From positions 277,426-312,763 of the forward strand of contig NW_003148771.1 of the NCBI RefSeq assembly GCF_000003605.2: a DNA stretch of 35,338 nt, written 5' to 3'. Both the position numbers and the translations under genes were made by a program. Source of the DNA: Saccoglossus kowalevskii. Taxonomy: Eukaryota; Hemichordata; Enteropneusta; Harrimaniidae. Below, piece by piece: positions 1 through 10,531 of the stretch; the stretch's first letter is position 1, and each line of letters starts with the position of its first letter. Under the pieces are notes generated by a model, which did not search any database, was not told where the DNA came from, and saw only the letters and a program-made list of their open reading frames with translations.

Positions 1-537
1 CGTTGTTTTGTGTGCTCAACGTTGTCTTGTGTGTTCAACATTGTTTTGTGTGCTCAACGTTGTCTTGTGTGCTCAACATTGTCTTGTGTGTTCAACATTG
101 TCTTGTGTGCTCAACATTGTCTTGTGTGCTCAACATTGTCTTGTGTGTTCAACGTTGTTTTGTGTGCTCAACGTTGTCTTGTGTGTTCAACGTTGTCTTG
201 TGTGTTCAACATTGTTTTGTGTGTTCAACATTGTTTTGTGTGCTCAACATTGTCTTGTGTGCTCAACATTGTCTTGTGTGCTCAACATTGTCTTGTGTGT
301 TCAACATTGTCTTGTGTGTTCAACATTGTTTGTGTGTTCAACATTGTCTTGTGTGCTCAACATTGTCTTGTGTGTTCAACATTGTTTTGTGTGCTCAACG
401 TTGTCTTGTTTGTTCACCGTTGTCTTGTGTGCTCAACATTGTTTTGTGTGCTCAACATTGTTTTGTGTGTTCAACATTGTCTTGTTTGTTCACCGTTGTC
501 TTGTGTGCTCAACATTGTCTTTTGTGCTCAACGTTGT
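1..537. repeat. 19-bp minisatellite, about 28 units, truncated by window start
   Basis: Head-to-tail copies of a 19-bp unit, consensus CATTGTCTTGTGTGCTCAA, run from base 1 to 531 with a partial unit after. Units vary mainly at three positions (CA/CG at the start, C/T in the middle, GCTC/GTTC near the end). One unit at 324-341 is 18 bp. The unit lacks stop codons in all three + frames, so three overlapping 178-202 codon frames are open; these are repeat artefacts. The array probably extends left of the window. Confidence 0.97.
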
Positions 538-1195
538 AAATTCCGTACAACATACAGTTAACTCTGTTGGGCTCTCATTTGCATATTTGTTAATTCTAAT
601 GGTCATCATTGCTTGACAAATAACACCCTGTAAATGTGTGTGACATTTGTAAATCATTTTGTCCTTGTGTTGTAAGTTGAAACATCACTCCAGACATGCA
701 ATGCATATTAACTATTACAGAGACAGTCTTAGTAAAAACTAGGTCACGATTCTGCAATATATGACATAGTTGTATGTTAGTCGTTTGTTAGCTCCATTGT
801 CATCACTTGGTATAGGTGATTGTGTACTGTCGTTGCCGTTCTGTGACCCACAACAACTTTTTTTTTCAAACATCTTCTTCTCAAAAATCTCATTGTTTTT
901 TTACCATGTACATGGTACATACTTCCTTGGGTGAGCCTCTGATCATTTTGCAACGATATGATGATATTTTGTGACAATTCTCTATTTTTATTGAATATTG
1001 TAATATTTGATCAAAAATGTTATTTTTGACTTTTTCCTGACATTTTGCACATTTTTATGTGATTTTCCATTCCCTATATTGCTTATAGGTCGTGATAATA
1101 ATTATTAAGATAATACTGAATAAGTGTGATTTGCGCCTAGATGCAGGGTTATTTTGTGAACGGAGAAAAGTTGACTTTGCCATTCAAAGGATTAT
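538..1195. other. Non-coding stretch, nothing recognised
   Basis: AT-rich sequence without a supportable gene. The only structure seen is a perfect 16-bp palindrome at 902-917 (TACCATGTACATGGTA). A 66-codon frame on the - strand here has no recognisable content. Confidence 0.6.
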
Positions 1196-1403
1196 TACTG
1201 TGGAATACTTTATTTTTGCTGGAATTAATTTTCGCTGAAAAAGGCTTTTTGGGGGTTTTGCGTGGAATTTATTTTCACTAATTTTTGATGAGATTAATGT
1301 GAAATATAGGAAAAAACGTATATTTGCTGTATTTTATTTTCACGGAATCATCCCTTCAGCGAAAATAGCGAAAATAAATTCCAAGCAAAAATATTCTACA
1401 GTA
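1196..1403 (+). mobile_element. Palindromic MITE, family A, complete copy (208 bp)
   Basis: The element begins TACTGTGGAATACTTTATTT and ends with the near reverse complement (ending ATTCTACAGTA). The terminal inverted repeats of about 40 bp read inward through GGAATTaATTTTCGCT. The outermost TA on both sides fits a TA target-site duplication, as in Tc1/mariner-type non-autonomous elements. The interior carries a second inverted pair around 'GGAATTTATTTTCACT' and 'GTATTTTATTTTCAC'. Related copies lie at 11756-11843, 16726-16937, 20998-21205 and 30663-30814. It has no coding capacity. Confidence 0.88.
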
Positions 1404-2157
1404 ATCAATTTTTTGAGTGTTTCTACATTGTTCTAGTCACCCTCTTCATCTTATTCGGCACGTACTGGCATGCGTGATTACGTACCCTGTTGAAAACATA
1501 AGATGGCGTGACAGACGAATTAAAATGTGAGCTATTATTCAAATTAAATCATTTTGTCTAAATCTGCATGACTGTCAATTTTTTTTATAAAAATCACAGC
1601 ATTCAAAATTCAATCAACAAAAATGTGAAATGTATGGCGTAATTTACCTAATGGCAATTTTACAGGGCACGTAAAATGCCACACTGATCATATTGTGTGG
1701 GTGTCAAATCAATGACTGCTCAGGAAATATTAAAGGTGAACAAAGTCTTGGCAGTCACTTCTCATTTCTACCCAGTTTTCTGGCTGAAAACGTGTGTGTT
1801 CGATGAAGATTGATCTCTGTCAAGGTGTTTGAAAACTATTGATATGTGTTTCATCTCTTTAGCTTAGAGTTGAAATTTATATGTAGCCTTTATATCTGGT
1901 ATGGTGGCATTTGGTTTTTATAGCCATTGGCCAAAAACAGGGAAAAGATAGTGTTATGAATGATTTGTTCTAGTCATATAGCATTGAAACATAATATGTA
2001 GGACAGTGATTATTGGGTGGTATGCAGCGTATCTGTCTGCTGTGGTGTCTGTCTGCTGTGCCTGCAGTTCTGCAGCTTGAACTTGACAGTATTGGAACCC
2101 TGAAATTACATGTATCATAAATTTTATAAATGATTTTGTTTTCCCAATGTTTTATAG
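1404..2157. other. Non-coding stretch, nothing recognised
   Basis: No supportable gene or repeat. A short CTGTCTGCTGTG direct duplication occurs near 2032-2060. The final bases form a plausible splice acceptor (polypyrimidine-poor, ending TTTTATAG at 2157) before the next entry. Confidence 0.5.
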
Positions 2158-2378
2158 ATAACTTGTTTGTTTCAAGTGCATGTGATATTTTGTTTGATTA
2201 TGTCACTGAAGTTGCAGTATTGTTCAAAATTTCAAATGACGCACATCATCTCATCAGATCATGTTTACCTAAATTTGTACAAAGCAACATCACATTTCCA
2301 GTAGTTCACAATACTGTCAGTCAAACGTTCATCTGCAAACACTTGGTGTTATATGCAATAATACTGAAAGGATTTTAG
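2158..2378 (+). other. Possible terminal exon of an unidentified gene
   Basis: An open frame of about 73 codons follows an AG at 2156-2157 and ends with TAG at 2376-2378. The peptide is mixed in composition rather than low-complexity (it includes DYVTEVAVLFKISNDAHHL) and matches no family I can recognise. No AATAAA lies close downstream, the acceptor has a weak pyrimidine tract, and no partner exon is visible. A chance frame is the more likely explanation. Confidence 0.2.
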
Positions 2379-2500
2379 TTGTTCTACAAAGGGACTATGA
2401 ACAAGGACTGCAAAATTGGGGATAATTATTACGTGTTCAGACAAAAAATACCACGTGACAGTGAAACCTGCAAATGATCTGGTCTATTTAGTGTGAATTT

Positions 2501-2656
2501 TGTCAGAATAACTCGTTGGTTGTAATTTGTCTTAGTTAGTGACAAAAGTGACAGAATAACTCGTTGGTTGTAATTTGTCCTTAGCCGTTAGTGACAAAAG
2601 TGACAGAATAACTCGTTGGTTGTAATTTGTCTTAGTTAGTGACAAAAGTGACAGAA
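2501..2656. repeat. Three-copy tandem repeat, 48-52 bp
   Basis: The block containing CAGAATAACTCGTTGGTTG, then TAATTTGTC..TTAGT and GTGACAAAAGTGA, starts at 2504, 2552 and 2604. The period is 48 then 52 bp. The extra four bases in the second copy come from CTTAGCCGTTAGT in place of CTTAGTTAGT. The copies are otherwise almost identical, so the duplication is recent. Confidence 0.93.
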
Positions 2657-2805
2657 TTTGTTGCTGTCAAATTTGACACACTGGTGAAGGGTTCGGAGAA
2701 ACCCAGCTTACATGGAGCACAATGCCACAGGTTGTGGCATGCATTAAAGGACAGTGCCATAGCAGCTTGGTTTCCTTGACTAACCAGTGGGGAATTAAAT
2801 CAAAT

Positions 2806-5235
2806 CAAATTTGACACACATGGCTTTCCTGTGATGATGTATTTACCAGTGTGCCCTCTAAGCCAATTTGACACACATGGCTTCCCTGTGATGGTGTATT
2901 ACCAGTGTGCCCTCTGAGCCAATTTGACACACATGGCTTTACTGTGATGGTGTATTACCAGTGAGCCCTCTGAGCCAATTTGACACACATGGCTTCCCTG
3001 TGATGGTGTATTACCAGTGTGCCCTGTAAGCCAATTGACACACATGGCTTAACTGTGATGGTGTATTACCAGTGTGCCCTGTAAGCCAATTTGACAAACA
3101 TGGCTTCCCTGTGATGCTGTATTACCAGTGTGCTCTCTAAGCCAATTTGACAAACATGGCTTCCCTGTGATGGTGTATTACCAGTGTGCCCCATAAGCCA
3201 ATTGACACACATGGCTTCCCTGTGATGGTGTATTACCAGTGTGCCCTGTAAGCCAATTGACACACATGGCTTCCCTGTAAGCCAATTGACACACATGGCT
3301 TCCCTGTCATGGTGTATTACCAGTATGCCCTGTAAGCCAATCTGACACACACGGCTTCCCTGTGATGGTGTATACCAGTGTGCCCTCTAAGCCAATTTGA
3401 CACTGGGATTCCATGTGATGGTGTATAATCAGTGTGCTCTCAAAGCCAATCTGACACAGGGATTCCCTGTGATGGTGTATTACCAGTGTGCCCTCTGTGC
3501 CAATTTGACACTGGGATTCCCTGTGATGGTGTATAACCAGTGTGCTCTCTAAGCCAATTTGACACTGGGATTCCCCGTGATGGTGTATTACCAGTGTGCT
3601 CTCTAAGCCAATTTGACACTGGGATTCCCTGTGATGGTGTATAACCAGTGAGCCCTGTAAGCCAATTTGACACTGGGATTCCCTGTGATGGTGTATAACC
3701 AGTGTGCCCTCTAAGCCAATTTGACACTGGGATTCCCTGTGATGGTGTATAACCAGTGTGCCCTCTAAGCCAATTTGACACTGGGATTCCCTGTGATGGT
3801 GTATAACCAGTGAGCCCTCTAAGCCAATTTGACACTGGGATTCCCTGTGATTGTGTATAACCAGTGTGCCCTCTAAGCCAATTTGACACTGGGATTCCCT
3901 GTGATGGTGTATAACCAGTGAGCCCTCTAAGCCAATTTGACACACAGGGCTACTCTGTGATGGTGTATTACCAGTGTGCCCTCTAAGCCAATTTGACACA
4001 CATGGCTTCCCTGTGATGGTGTATAACCAGTGAGCCCTCTAAGCCAATTTGACACTGGGATTCCCTGTGATGGTGTAATACCAGTGTGCCCTGTAAGCCA
4101 ATTTGACACTGGGATTCCCTGTGATGGTGTAATACCAGTGTGGCCTGTAAGCCAATCTGACACACATGGCTTCTCTGTGATGGTGCATTACCAGTGTGCC
4201 CTGTAAGCCAATCTGACACACATGGCCTCCACTTGATGGTGTATACCAGTGTGCCCTCTAAGCCAATTTGACACTGGGATTCCCTGTGATGGTGTATTAC
4301 CAGTGTGCCCTCTAAGCCAATTTGACACTGGGATTCCCTGTGATGGTGTATTACCAGTGTGCCCTCTAAGCCAATTTGACACTGGGATTCCCTGTGATGG
4401 TGTATTACCAGTGTTCCCTCTAAGCCAGTTTGACACTGGGATTCCCTGTGATGATGTATAACCAGTGTGCTCTCTAAGCCAATTTGACACACACGGCTTC
4501 CCTGTGATGGTGTATTACCAGTGTGCTCTCTAAGCCAATTTGACACACAGGGCTTCCCTGTGATGGTGTATACCAGTGAGCCCTCTAAGCCAATTTGACA
4601 CTGGGATTCCCTGTGATGGTGTATTACCAGTGTGCCCTGTAAGCCAATTTGACACACATGGCTTCCCTGTGATGGTGTATTACCAGTGTGCCCTGTAAAC
4701 CAATTTGACACACATGGCTTCCCTGTGATGGTGTATAACCAGTGTGCCCTCTAAGCCAATTTGACACTGGGATTCCCTGTGATGGTGTATACCAGTGAGC
4801 CCTCTAAGCCAATTTGACACTGGGATTCCCTGTGATGGTGTATACCAGTGAGCCCTCTAAGCCAATTTGGCACACATGGCTTCCCTGTGATGGTGTATAC
4901 CAGTGAGCCCTCTAAGCCAATTTTACACTGGGATTCCCTGTGATGGTGTATACCAGTGAGCCCTCTAAGCCAATTTGACACACATGGCTTCCCTGTGATG
5001 GTGTATAACCAGTGTGCCCTGTAAGCCAATTTGACACACATGGCTTCCCTGTGATGGTGTATAACCAGTGAGCCCTGTAAGCCAATTTGACACACACGGC
5101 TTCCCTGTGATGGTGTATAACCAGTGTGCCCTCTAAGCCAATTTGACACTGGGATTCCCTGTGATGGTGTATACCAGTGTGCCCTCTAATCCAATTTGAC
5201 AAACATGGCTTTACTGTGACGGTGTATAACCAGTT
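2806..5235. repeat. Large minisatellite, two interleaved unit types of about 54 and 56 bp, about 44 copies
   Basis: Tandem units follow the order AAGCCAATTTGACA, a variable segment, CCCTGTGATGGTGTAT, ACCAGTGTGCCCTCT. In the longer unit the variable segment is CACATGGCTT; in the shorter it is CTGGGATT. The long type dominates 2806-3390, the short type dominates 3395-3930 and 4255-4470, and both mix from 4470 to 5235. Further variation is TATTACC/TATAACC/TATACC and CTCT/CTGT. The short unit is a multiple of three and stop-free on the - strand, which produces open frames up to 242 codons with an 18-residue period. I treat these as artefacts. Confidence 0.97.
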
Positions 5236-6566
5236 AATTGAATTTACAAAGGTTATTTCTTGTTTATTCACATACAACTGTAACTGTGGGTTCACAGTGC
5301 CATGTCAGTGAATATTTTAACTTCCAAAAGACTTGTATTGACTTTGAGGGTTTTATCAGCCAAATTTAGATTTCAAGTTTACAAAACTTATTGTGTAGTA
5401 TTCATACAAATGTATCAGCAATTTTATAAGGCTTTTCTTTTATTCTTCAATAAAATAAAAAAATATCGTTAAATAAAAAAGTGCGAAGTACGTGTAATTT
5501 TAATAACAATAACATGTGAGACGGTGTGCACTAGGTTCACGGTAGAGCTCTATATTGAAACCTAAGCACTTGTATTGCTTTTACTTCCCCTTTCATACAA
5601 TACAACTTTTACAGTTTTTCTGCATAATGCAACAAAACATGGAAAAATACTGAAAATCTAATTCTGGTCATCAGAGAATATTACACGTAATCCTAGCGGT
5701 ATGAATCATAACAGTAATGTGCATTTCCATATTTCACTGTCTGTAATGAGCTTAAAACATGCCATATTTCATTTGTAAATTCATCTATAATCTGAAATCG
5801 TCGTTATACAATGTAACAATTGATGATGACTGCTTATAGCGATTCATGGTTCATCTTTTGTTCATCAATTTTCCAGGCTCTCCCGTCCATGAAAGCATTG
5901 GATGTGTCGTCTCGTATATATTCTGCATGTTTCCTTTAGTCAATATTTTATTAGTATTTTGTCTCCTTATATATAATGCATAAATACGTGTGAATAATAG
6001 ATAGGTAGACAGTAACGTTGAAATTGCCGCTTGGTTGATAATAGATGTGTACTGTCTTTGTCGTGGATGGAGCATCAAAATCAAATCTACGTTCGTTATT
6101 CATTGCATCATATGCGTCACATATTACCTGAGTTAAAATATGAGCGGTCATTTATTATAAATTTGAATGTATACAATAACAGTAATAACAGTAGATTGGA
6201 AGATTTCTTTTGCAAGCTGGGTCCCAAACGATTTATCTTCTCCGTGCATATGCATGCTAACTTTGTTCATACAACTGGAGGATATGTATTCAGTGTCAAG
6301 CAGTTTAAAAATTTAACTTTAATAAGAAACTCAGAATACATATTTATATATGCAGGCATTTGGGGCCAAATCAATTTAAATCACTGCATTTTCTAATGAA
6401 ATTGTTATTAATCTGTAGTTACATACTAGTTTATTCATCTTGTTTATAAATTTTTTGCAGCAGAAATAGTGGCTGTGAAAACATATGTAGCTTTTTTTAA
6501 CACTGACCTAATTCTATTCACTGGGATTGTGTTTTAGTACTATGACCTATCATGAACCTTTTCGAC
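5236..6566. other. Non-coding stretch, nothing recognised
   Basis: AT-rich sequence with overlapping frames on both strands near 5851-6396, none with recognisable domains, coding-like composition or splice context. AATAAA-type tracts near 5447-5478 are not attached to any gene I can see. Confidence 0.55.
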
Positions 6567-6935
6567 AATAGACCATTTTCCGTACACTGCGAGAATCACG
6601 CGTTATGCGTGAAATCGAACGTAAAAACAGGACAAACAAAGGTCATAGCGTCGTAGTGGCGTCAAACATCGCGTGGGATTCAACAAACGCAAAAGTATTT
6701 TGGGGACATTTCCATGCTTAATAATGTGCTGTCCACATTTGATGATAGGCAATTACGATTAAGTAAGGGTATTCGGAAGCAATATTCCTCTGTCGAAGAT
6801 CGGCCGGTCGGTGTGAGCTACGAAATAAGGAAATTCGAGTTCAAAATCAAATCGTTTGATTTTTGCGGCAGACGTTCGACACGCGTCTTTCATGCATCTC
6901 GCGAGATCTCGCAATTGTACGGAAAATCACCTATT
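6567..6935. mobile_element. Non-autonomous DNA element with long terminal inverted repeats (369 bp)
   Basis: The left end reads AATAGACCATTTTCCGTACA then CTGCGAGAATCACGCG. The right end read as reverse complement gives AATAGGTGATTTTCCGTACA then ATTGCGAGATCTCGCGAG. Similarity continues inward (ATGCGTGAAATCGAACG against ATGCATGAAA..GTCGAACG), so the inverted repeats span some 60 bp with small gaps. The interior is richer in CG dinucleotides than its surroundings. No convincing target-site duplication is visible. An 83-codon frame from 6714 lies within and beyond the element and shows no transposase features. Confidence 0.75.
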
Positions 6936-7139
6936 CTATTTATACCTTATTTGCTTGTGGTTTAGATATATGACAGGTGTGTCTTTTTTTTTTTTGTAAA
7001 TGTTGTTGGGCCAGGCGAAAGTTCCGGACAGTCACTTGTCTCTCCTGACTTTATTTGTATGTGCAAATTGCAAGTTCTAGTGCTGACACATAGTGCATTT
7101 TGCCACAGAAGTCATATTCATGTTTGGGACTACATGACA

Positions 7140-7394
7140 GGGCTGCGCGGCCATCTTCCTATCAAATAGCAGTTTAATGCGCTATCCTGACATCAACCAG
7201 GCTTGGCCGAACACAAGCACCTGTAAACATTAACCAAGGGTCCCATTCATTAGTGAATGAATCTCGGCCAGTGGAATTGGCCTTCCCATTGAGGGTAGGG
7301 GTCGATGCTTTGATGTTCAGCCTAAGGTAGGATTTGAACATGGGTCTACCGATCATGAGTCTGATGCCACAACCACTATGCTACCAGTGACCGG
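7140..7394 (-). mobile_element. tRNA-derived SINE, head at the right end
   Basis: On the - strand the sequence starts GGTCACTGGTAGCATAGTGG. It contains an A-box-like TAGCATAGTGG (7373-7383) and a B-box-like GTTCAAATCC (7330-7339) at normal pol III promoter spacing, and resembles a tRNA with CAT at the anticodon position. The acceptor stem does not pair, so this is not a functional tRNA. The body that follows includes small inverted repeats (GGCCA..TGGCC; ATTCATT..AATGAAT). The 3' end of the element is uncertain and may reach about 7020. Confidence 0.6.
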
Positions 7395-8570
7395 TTGACA
7401 GGTGTGTTATTGTTCAAAGTAAGTTGTATGATCTACCATACATTTAACACAGTATTTGGTTTACATGCGCTTCTAATTGAACAATAATTTGTGACATACT
7501 TTAGTTGATTAATTGTTTTAAATTCAGTTTTAATTGAAACAATCAAATGTATTACATTTAAAAACTTAACTCAAAGTAAAACCAAATTGTGTTTTTTGAT
7601 ATTCACAGCCCTGGTTGGACTTTTATCCATTTGAACTACGAAGTCAACTTTTGTCAGCATTCACAAAACTAAACCTAAACCTTGCCCATGGGCGATGTTT
7701 CAAATAGTGGGCGATGTTTTGGTCCACACATTGCCTGACTGAACATTTTTACAGACCCCAATTTTCCCGTCCGAAAGCATTAAAACTTCATTAAAACCAA
7801 TGCTGTATACGAATTGTTGTTGCGTATTATGACTCGTTAAAATACATTTCACTTACGTTTATTACACTCGAATAAAGTCTAAGCTTGAAAAGAATGTTAT
7901 TTACGAAGTTTAAAATATCCAAGCCTTCCTGGTTCGAGCCTCTTGGTTGTTATCATTAATGTTTAATCTTTGTCTGTATCGCATTCCAGACAAAAAGTCG
8001 GTAAACAAGAAATGGGCAAACTAAAATGTCTCCTGCGTTTTACATGTGACATGATTATTAAAAAACACAGAGTTAAGCGGTCATGTACGTTCTATAAAGC
8101 TAACCTTGTACACATAATCTTGTACTGACGTGTTTTTTGTCCAAAAAAGACGTTCCCTTTCAGTTAACCCCCAGTTAACTCTTCGCGTTCATGGTATTTG
8201 TGAGAGTTGAAAGATTTTTTGAACACATGACAAGTAACTATATTGATTTGCGTCAAGCTGGATGGCCCGAATTTAAATATCAGTGCATGAACTCTGGAGG
8301 TCACTGCCCAATGCCGCACGTAATTCAAACGCATGGTTATTATAGTTCAGTCGAAATGTACGTGAATATTGCGATCGAAGTGCACTGTCCAGAGTTTATT
8401 ATATTATAGTAAAATTTATGGTATGGTTTATATTACATGTTCACTTCATTTTGAATAAATAAATCATCATTGGAACATAGATGAATCACAAGTATTTAAA
8501 ATATTTTCTTGACTTTCCGTAGATACCCGACTACTATCATTTTAATGATTTAATGCGCCCATGTTTATGT
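7395..8570. other. Non-coding stretch with one short inverted repeat
   Basis: No supportable gene; a 72-codon frame at 8191-8409 has no recognised features. At 8128-8153 a 26-bp inverted repeat (ACGTGTTTTTTG, TC, CAAAAAAGACGT; one mismatch) is present. CAGTTAAC occurs twice close together, near 8161-8178. Confidence 0.5.
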
Positions 8571-8830
8571 TTGTGTAATTATTACGAATGCAACACATTA
8601 TCAAGTCGGTAATATTGAAATATTCACAGACCCAATACCCCAGGTCAGTATCCTAACAATAGTGAAAATTATCTTGAGTTTGCGTAATTATCATGAAAGC
8701 AATACATTTAATACAAAGTTGAAATATTCTGAGCTGATACAATATATAAACAAATTTGCGTAATTAGAAGTAAACGACGTTGATATATTCAAAGCCAGTA
8801 CAGAGTTGCATACAAGTTGCGTAATTACTG
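8571..8830. repeat. Diverged tandem repeat with TTGCGTAATTA motif
   Basis: TTGYGTAATT occurs at 8571, 8680, 8756 and 8817. In the first three it is followed at a similar distance by TTGAAATATTC or TTGATATATTC. Spacing is irregular (109, 76 and 61 bp), so the units have diverged and gained indels. No coding content. Confidence 0.5.
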
Positions 8831-9134
8831 TACCGTCGGATATAATAACAGTTTTACTAGATCGACACGCGGACCACAAAAGAAAAAGGTTGCTAAGGTA
8901 ATGCCAGTTCAGCACGTGACTTGGGGTCAAACTTCGGTCAACACACACTTGATGCCAGCATCGCCGTGCAGCAAGTTTCGCAAAGTACTTGAAGTTCAAT
9001 TGCGTCCCAAAATGATGTCGCTGATCACTCAGTTGTCGCAGCGTGTGTTGTCATGTCCATGATGCACCCAGTTTCAACTTTGACTTGCTTTTCCTTCTTC
9101 GTGCATGTTCTTGTTCACGTAAAATGCGACCTCT

Positions 9135-9177
9135 CACCAATCACAGTCCCTCTATCATAGAGGGACTGTGCACCAAT
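9135..9177. repeat. 29-bp perfect foldback flanked by 7-bp direct repeats
   Basis: Arms CACAGTCCCTCTAT (9142-9155) and ATAGAGGGACTGTG (9157-9170) are perfect reverse complements around one base. The foldback is bracketed by CACCAAT at 9135-9141 and again at 9171-9177. The arrangement looks like a tiny insertion with target-site duplication. A second structure of the same size and layout lies at 12135-12177. Confidence 0.85.
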
Positions 9178-9304
9178 GATTTAAAACACTTTGAATTTAT
9201 ACTTTGCATGATTATATTTGGTCAACGCGAAACATTATTTTTTCTGGACCATTTTTATCAACGCAGGGTTATTTTTTCAGACAAGATGGGCCTCGTAATA
9301 TCTG

Positions 9305-9332
9305 CCAAAAGATTGCCCGGGCGATCTTTTGG
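9305..9332. repeat. 28-bp near-perfect palindrome
   Basis: CCAAAAGATTGCCC is followed directly by GGGCGATCTTTTGG; only one base pair position mismatches. A related half (AAGATCGCCC then AGGGCGGGG) appears at about 9369-9388, and GGTCCA recurs at 9331 and 9430. No TSD-like flanks and no coding content are seen. Confidence 0.8.
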
Positions 9333-10194
9333 TCCACAATTTTCTTTAAAAAAATCGAATCCTCCATAAGATCGCCCAGGGCGGGGTATCAGCCGAATCC
9401 GGTAATTGTAGCAAATAGGAAAGATAATTTGGTCCAGTATTATTAGAAAAAATGATAGAAAATTGCATAATAATTGGTAATGTGTTTGGCTGGCAAGAAA
9501 AACTATGATACACAAACAATTAACATGGATTCATGGTATATGCATGTCTTGTTCCACCTATTATTGTGCCTGATGAATTCATGTAGTAAAAATGTTTTTA
9601 TCGGGGCATGAACTGAAATAGTTGGATCCCCCCAGGACGACCTTAAATAACAAATACTGCAGCTGTGCTTGGTTCCGCTGCTTGATAATGTTTAAGTCAG
9701 CTTTGAATAAAAACTATAATATTGAGTTGGTCAGTAGACTGTAGAAACACTGTCAGTACACCAGGTGTAGTAAAAATGGCAGTATTTGACAGGATTGATG
9801 AGTATTATCCATTATGATATTGCTGCACTTTTAGTTTTATGTTTCAATTAAGTTTCTATTTTTGTGTTAAGTGCTTGTGACACAGTATTCCCCTGCAATA
9901 TGCATGTATTGAATTAATAATGTCTCCAAATAAAAATATTTTAGTCAGTAAATATTTTTATTGTTAAACATGTCTTACGTTGAAATATTTTCACTATTTG
10001 CATTGCATCATGGGAATATGGTGAAAGAGCAGACAGTTGTGTCAAGCAAAACAGCAAACTCCAAATCTAATTTGTCCTATATTCTATCGAATAAACAGAA
10101 AGGCTGACATACATTATGGTAGATTTTTATCTTTCCCAGAATTGTTCGAATGTTTTTACTGTAAAAAACGGACGAGCTCAAACTCCATACTTGC
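9333..10194. other. Non-coding stretch, nothing recognised
   Basis: AT-rich sequence between palindromes and the next dispersed repeat. I see no gene, no complete repeat and no strong motif. Confidence 0.5.
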
Positions 10195-10330
10195 ATAATA
10201 TCGAACAGATGCATTTGTGTCACCATCAAATCCAAAATGGCTGACTGGCAGTCATTTTGTTTAAATGAATGCAGTTCTTTAAAGCTGTATTTCATACATG
10301 CCCGAACCAATCAAGTTTAAACTTCACACA
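10195..10330 (+). repeat. Dispersed repeat fragment, family E
   Basis: The segment AAAATGGCTGACTGGCAGTC, then ATTTTGTTTAAATGAATGC, CATACATG and AACTTCACACATA resembles 32220-32335 in the same order and orientation. Both are diverged copies of one family whose full length I cannot define. Confidence 0.5.
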
Positions 10331-10531
10331 TATATTAATTATTCATTGGGTTTTAATTTTGCTTATTTCGCTGACTGAAAAATGCGCTGAATTAAAACCC
10401 AGTGAATATTTCAAATTTAGCATACAAACATTATCTAATTAATAAAACCATGAATTTAAAACCCACTGAATATGCCTGAAATGATAAATCAGCAAAATTT
10501 AAACCCAGTGAAAATTAGTCATTTTACAGTA
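10331..10531 (-). mobile_element. MITE family B, complete copy
   Basis: The right end CATTTTACAGTA is the reverse complement of the TACTGTAAAATG start seen in related copies. The interior carries four 'TTCACTGGGTTTTAATTT'-type blocks in alternating orientation: ATTCATTGGGTTTTAATTTT, GAATTAAAACCCAGTGAAT, GAATTTAAAACCCACTGAAT and TTTAAACCCAGTGAAAAT. The left end (TATATTAATTATTC) is decayed. The same element, split, is found at 13689-13783 plus 15092-15209. No coding capacity. Confidence 0.75.

Noticed and set aside
3-616. Three long Cys-rich open frames on the + strand
   Set aside because: They are the three readings of a stop-free 19-bp tandem repeat and end at the edge of the array; no start context or homology.
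2501-5235. Possible CRISPR array
   Set aside because: Units are contiguous without unique spacers, and the window is clearly eukaryotic (spliced dystrobrevin).
3066-5295. Many - strand frames up to 242 codons with an 18-residue His-rich period
   Set aside because: They follow the 54/56-bp minisatellite and switch frame at each longer unit; best explained as repeat artefacts.
6031-6396. 121-codon + frame
   Set aside because: No domain, no splice context, and composition like the AT-rich surroundings; overlaps frames of equal quality on the other strand.
7925-7945. B-box-like GGTTCGAGCC suggesting a tRNA
   Set aside because: No A-box or cloverleaf stems at the right distance upstream on the same strand.
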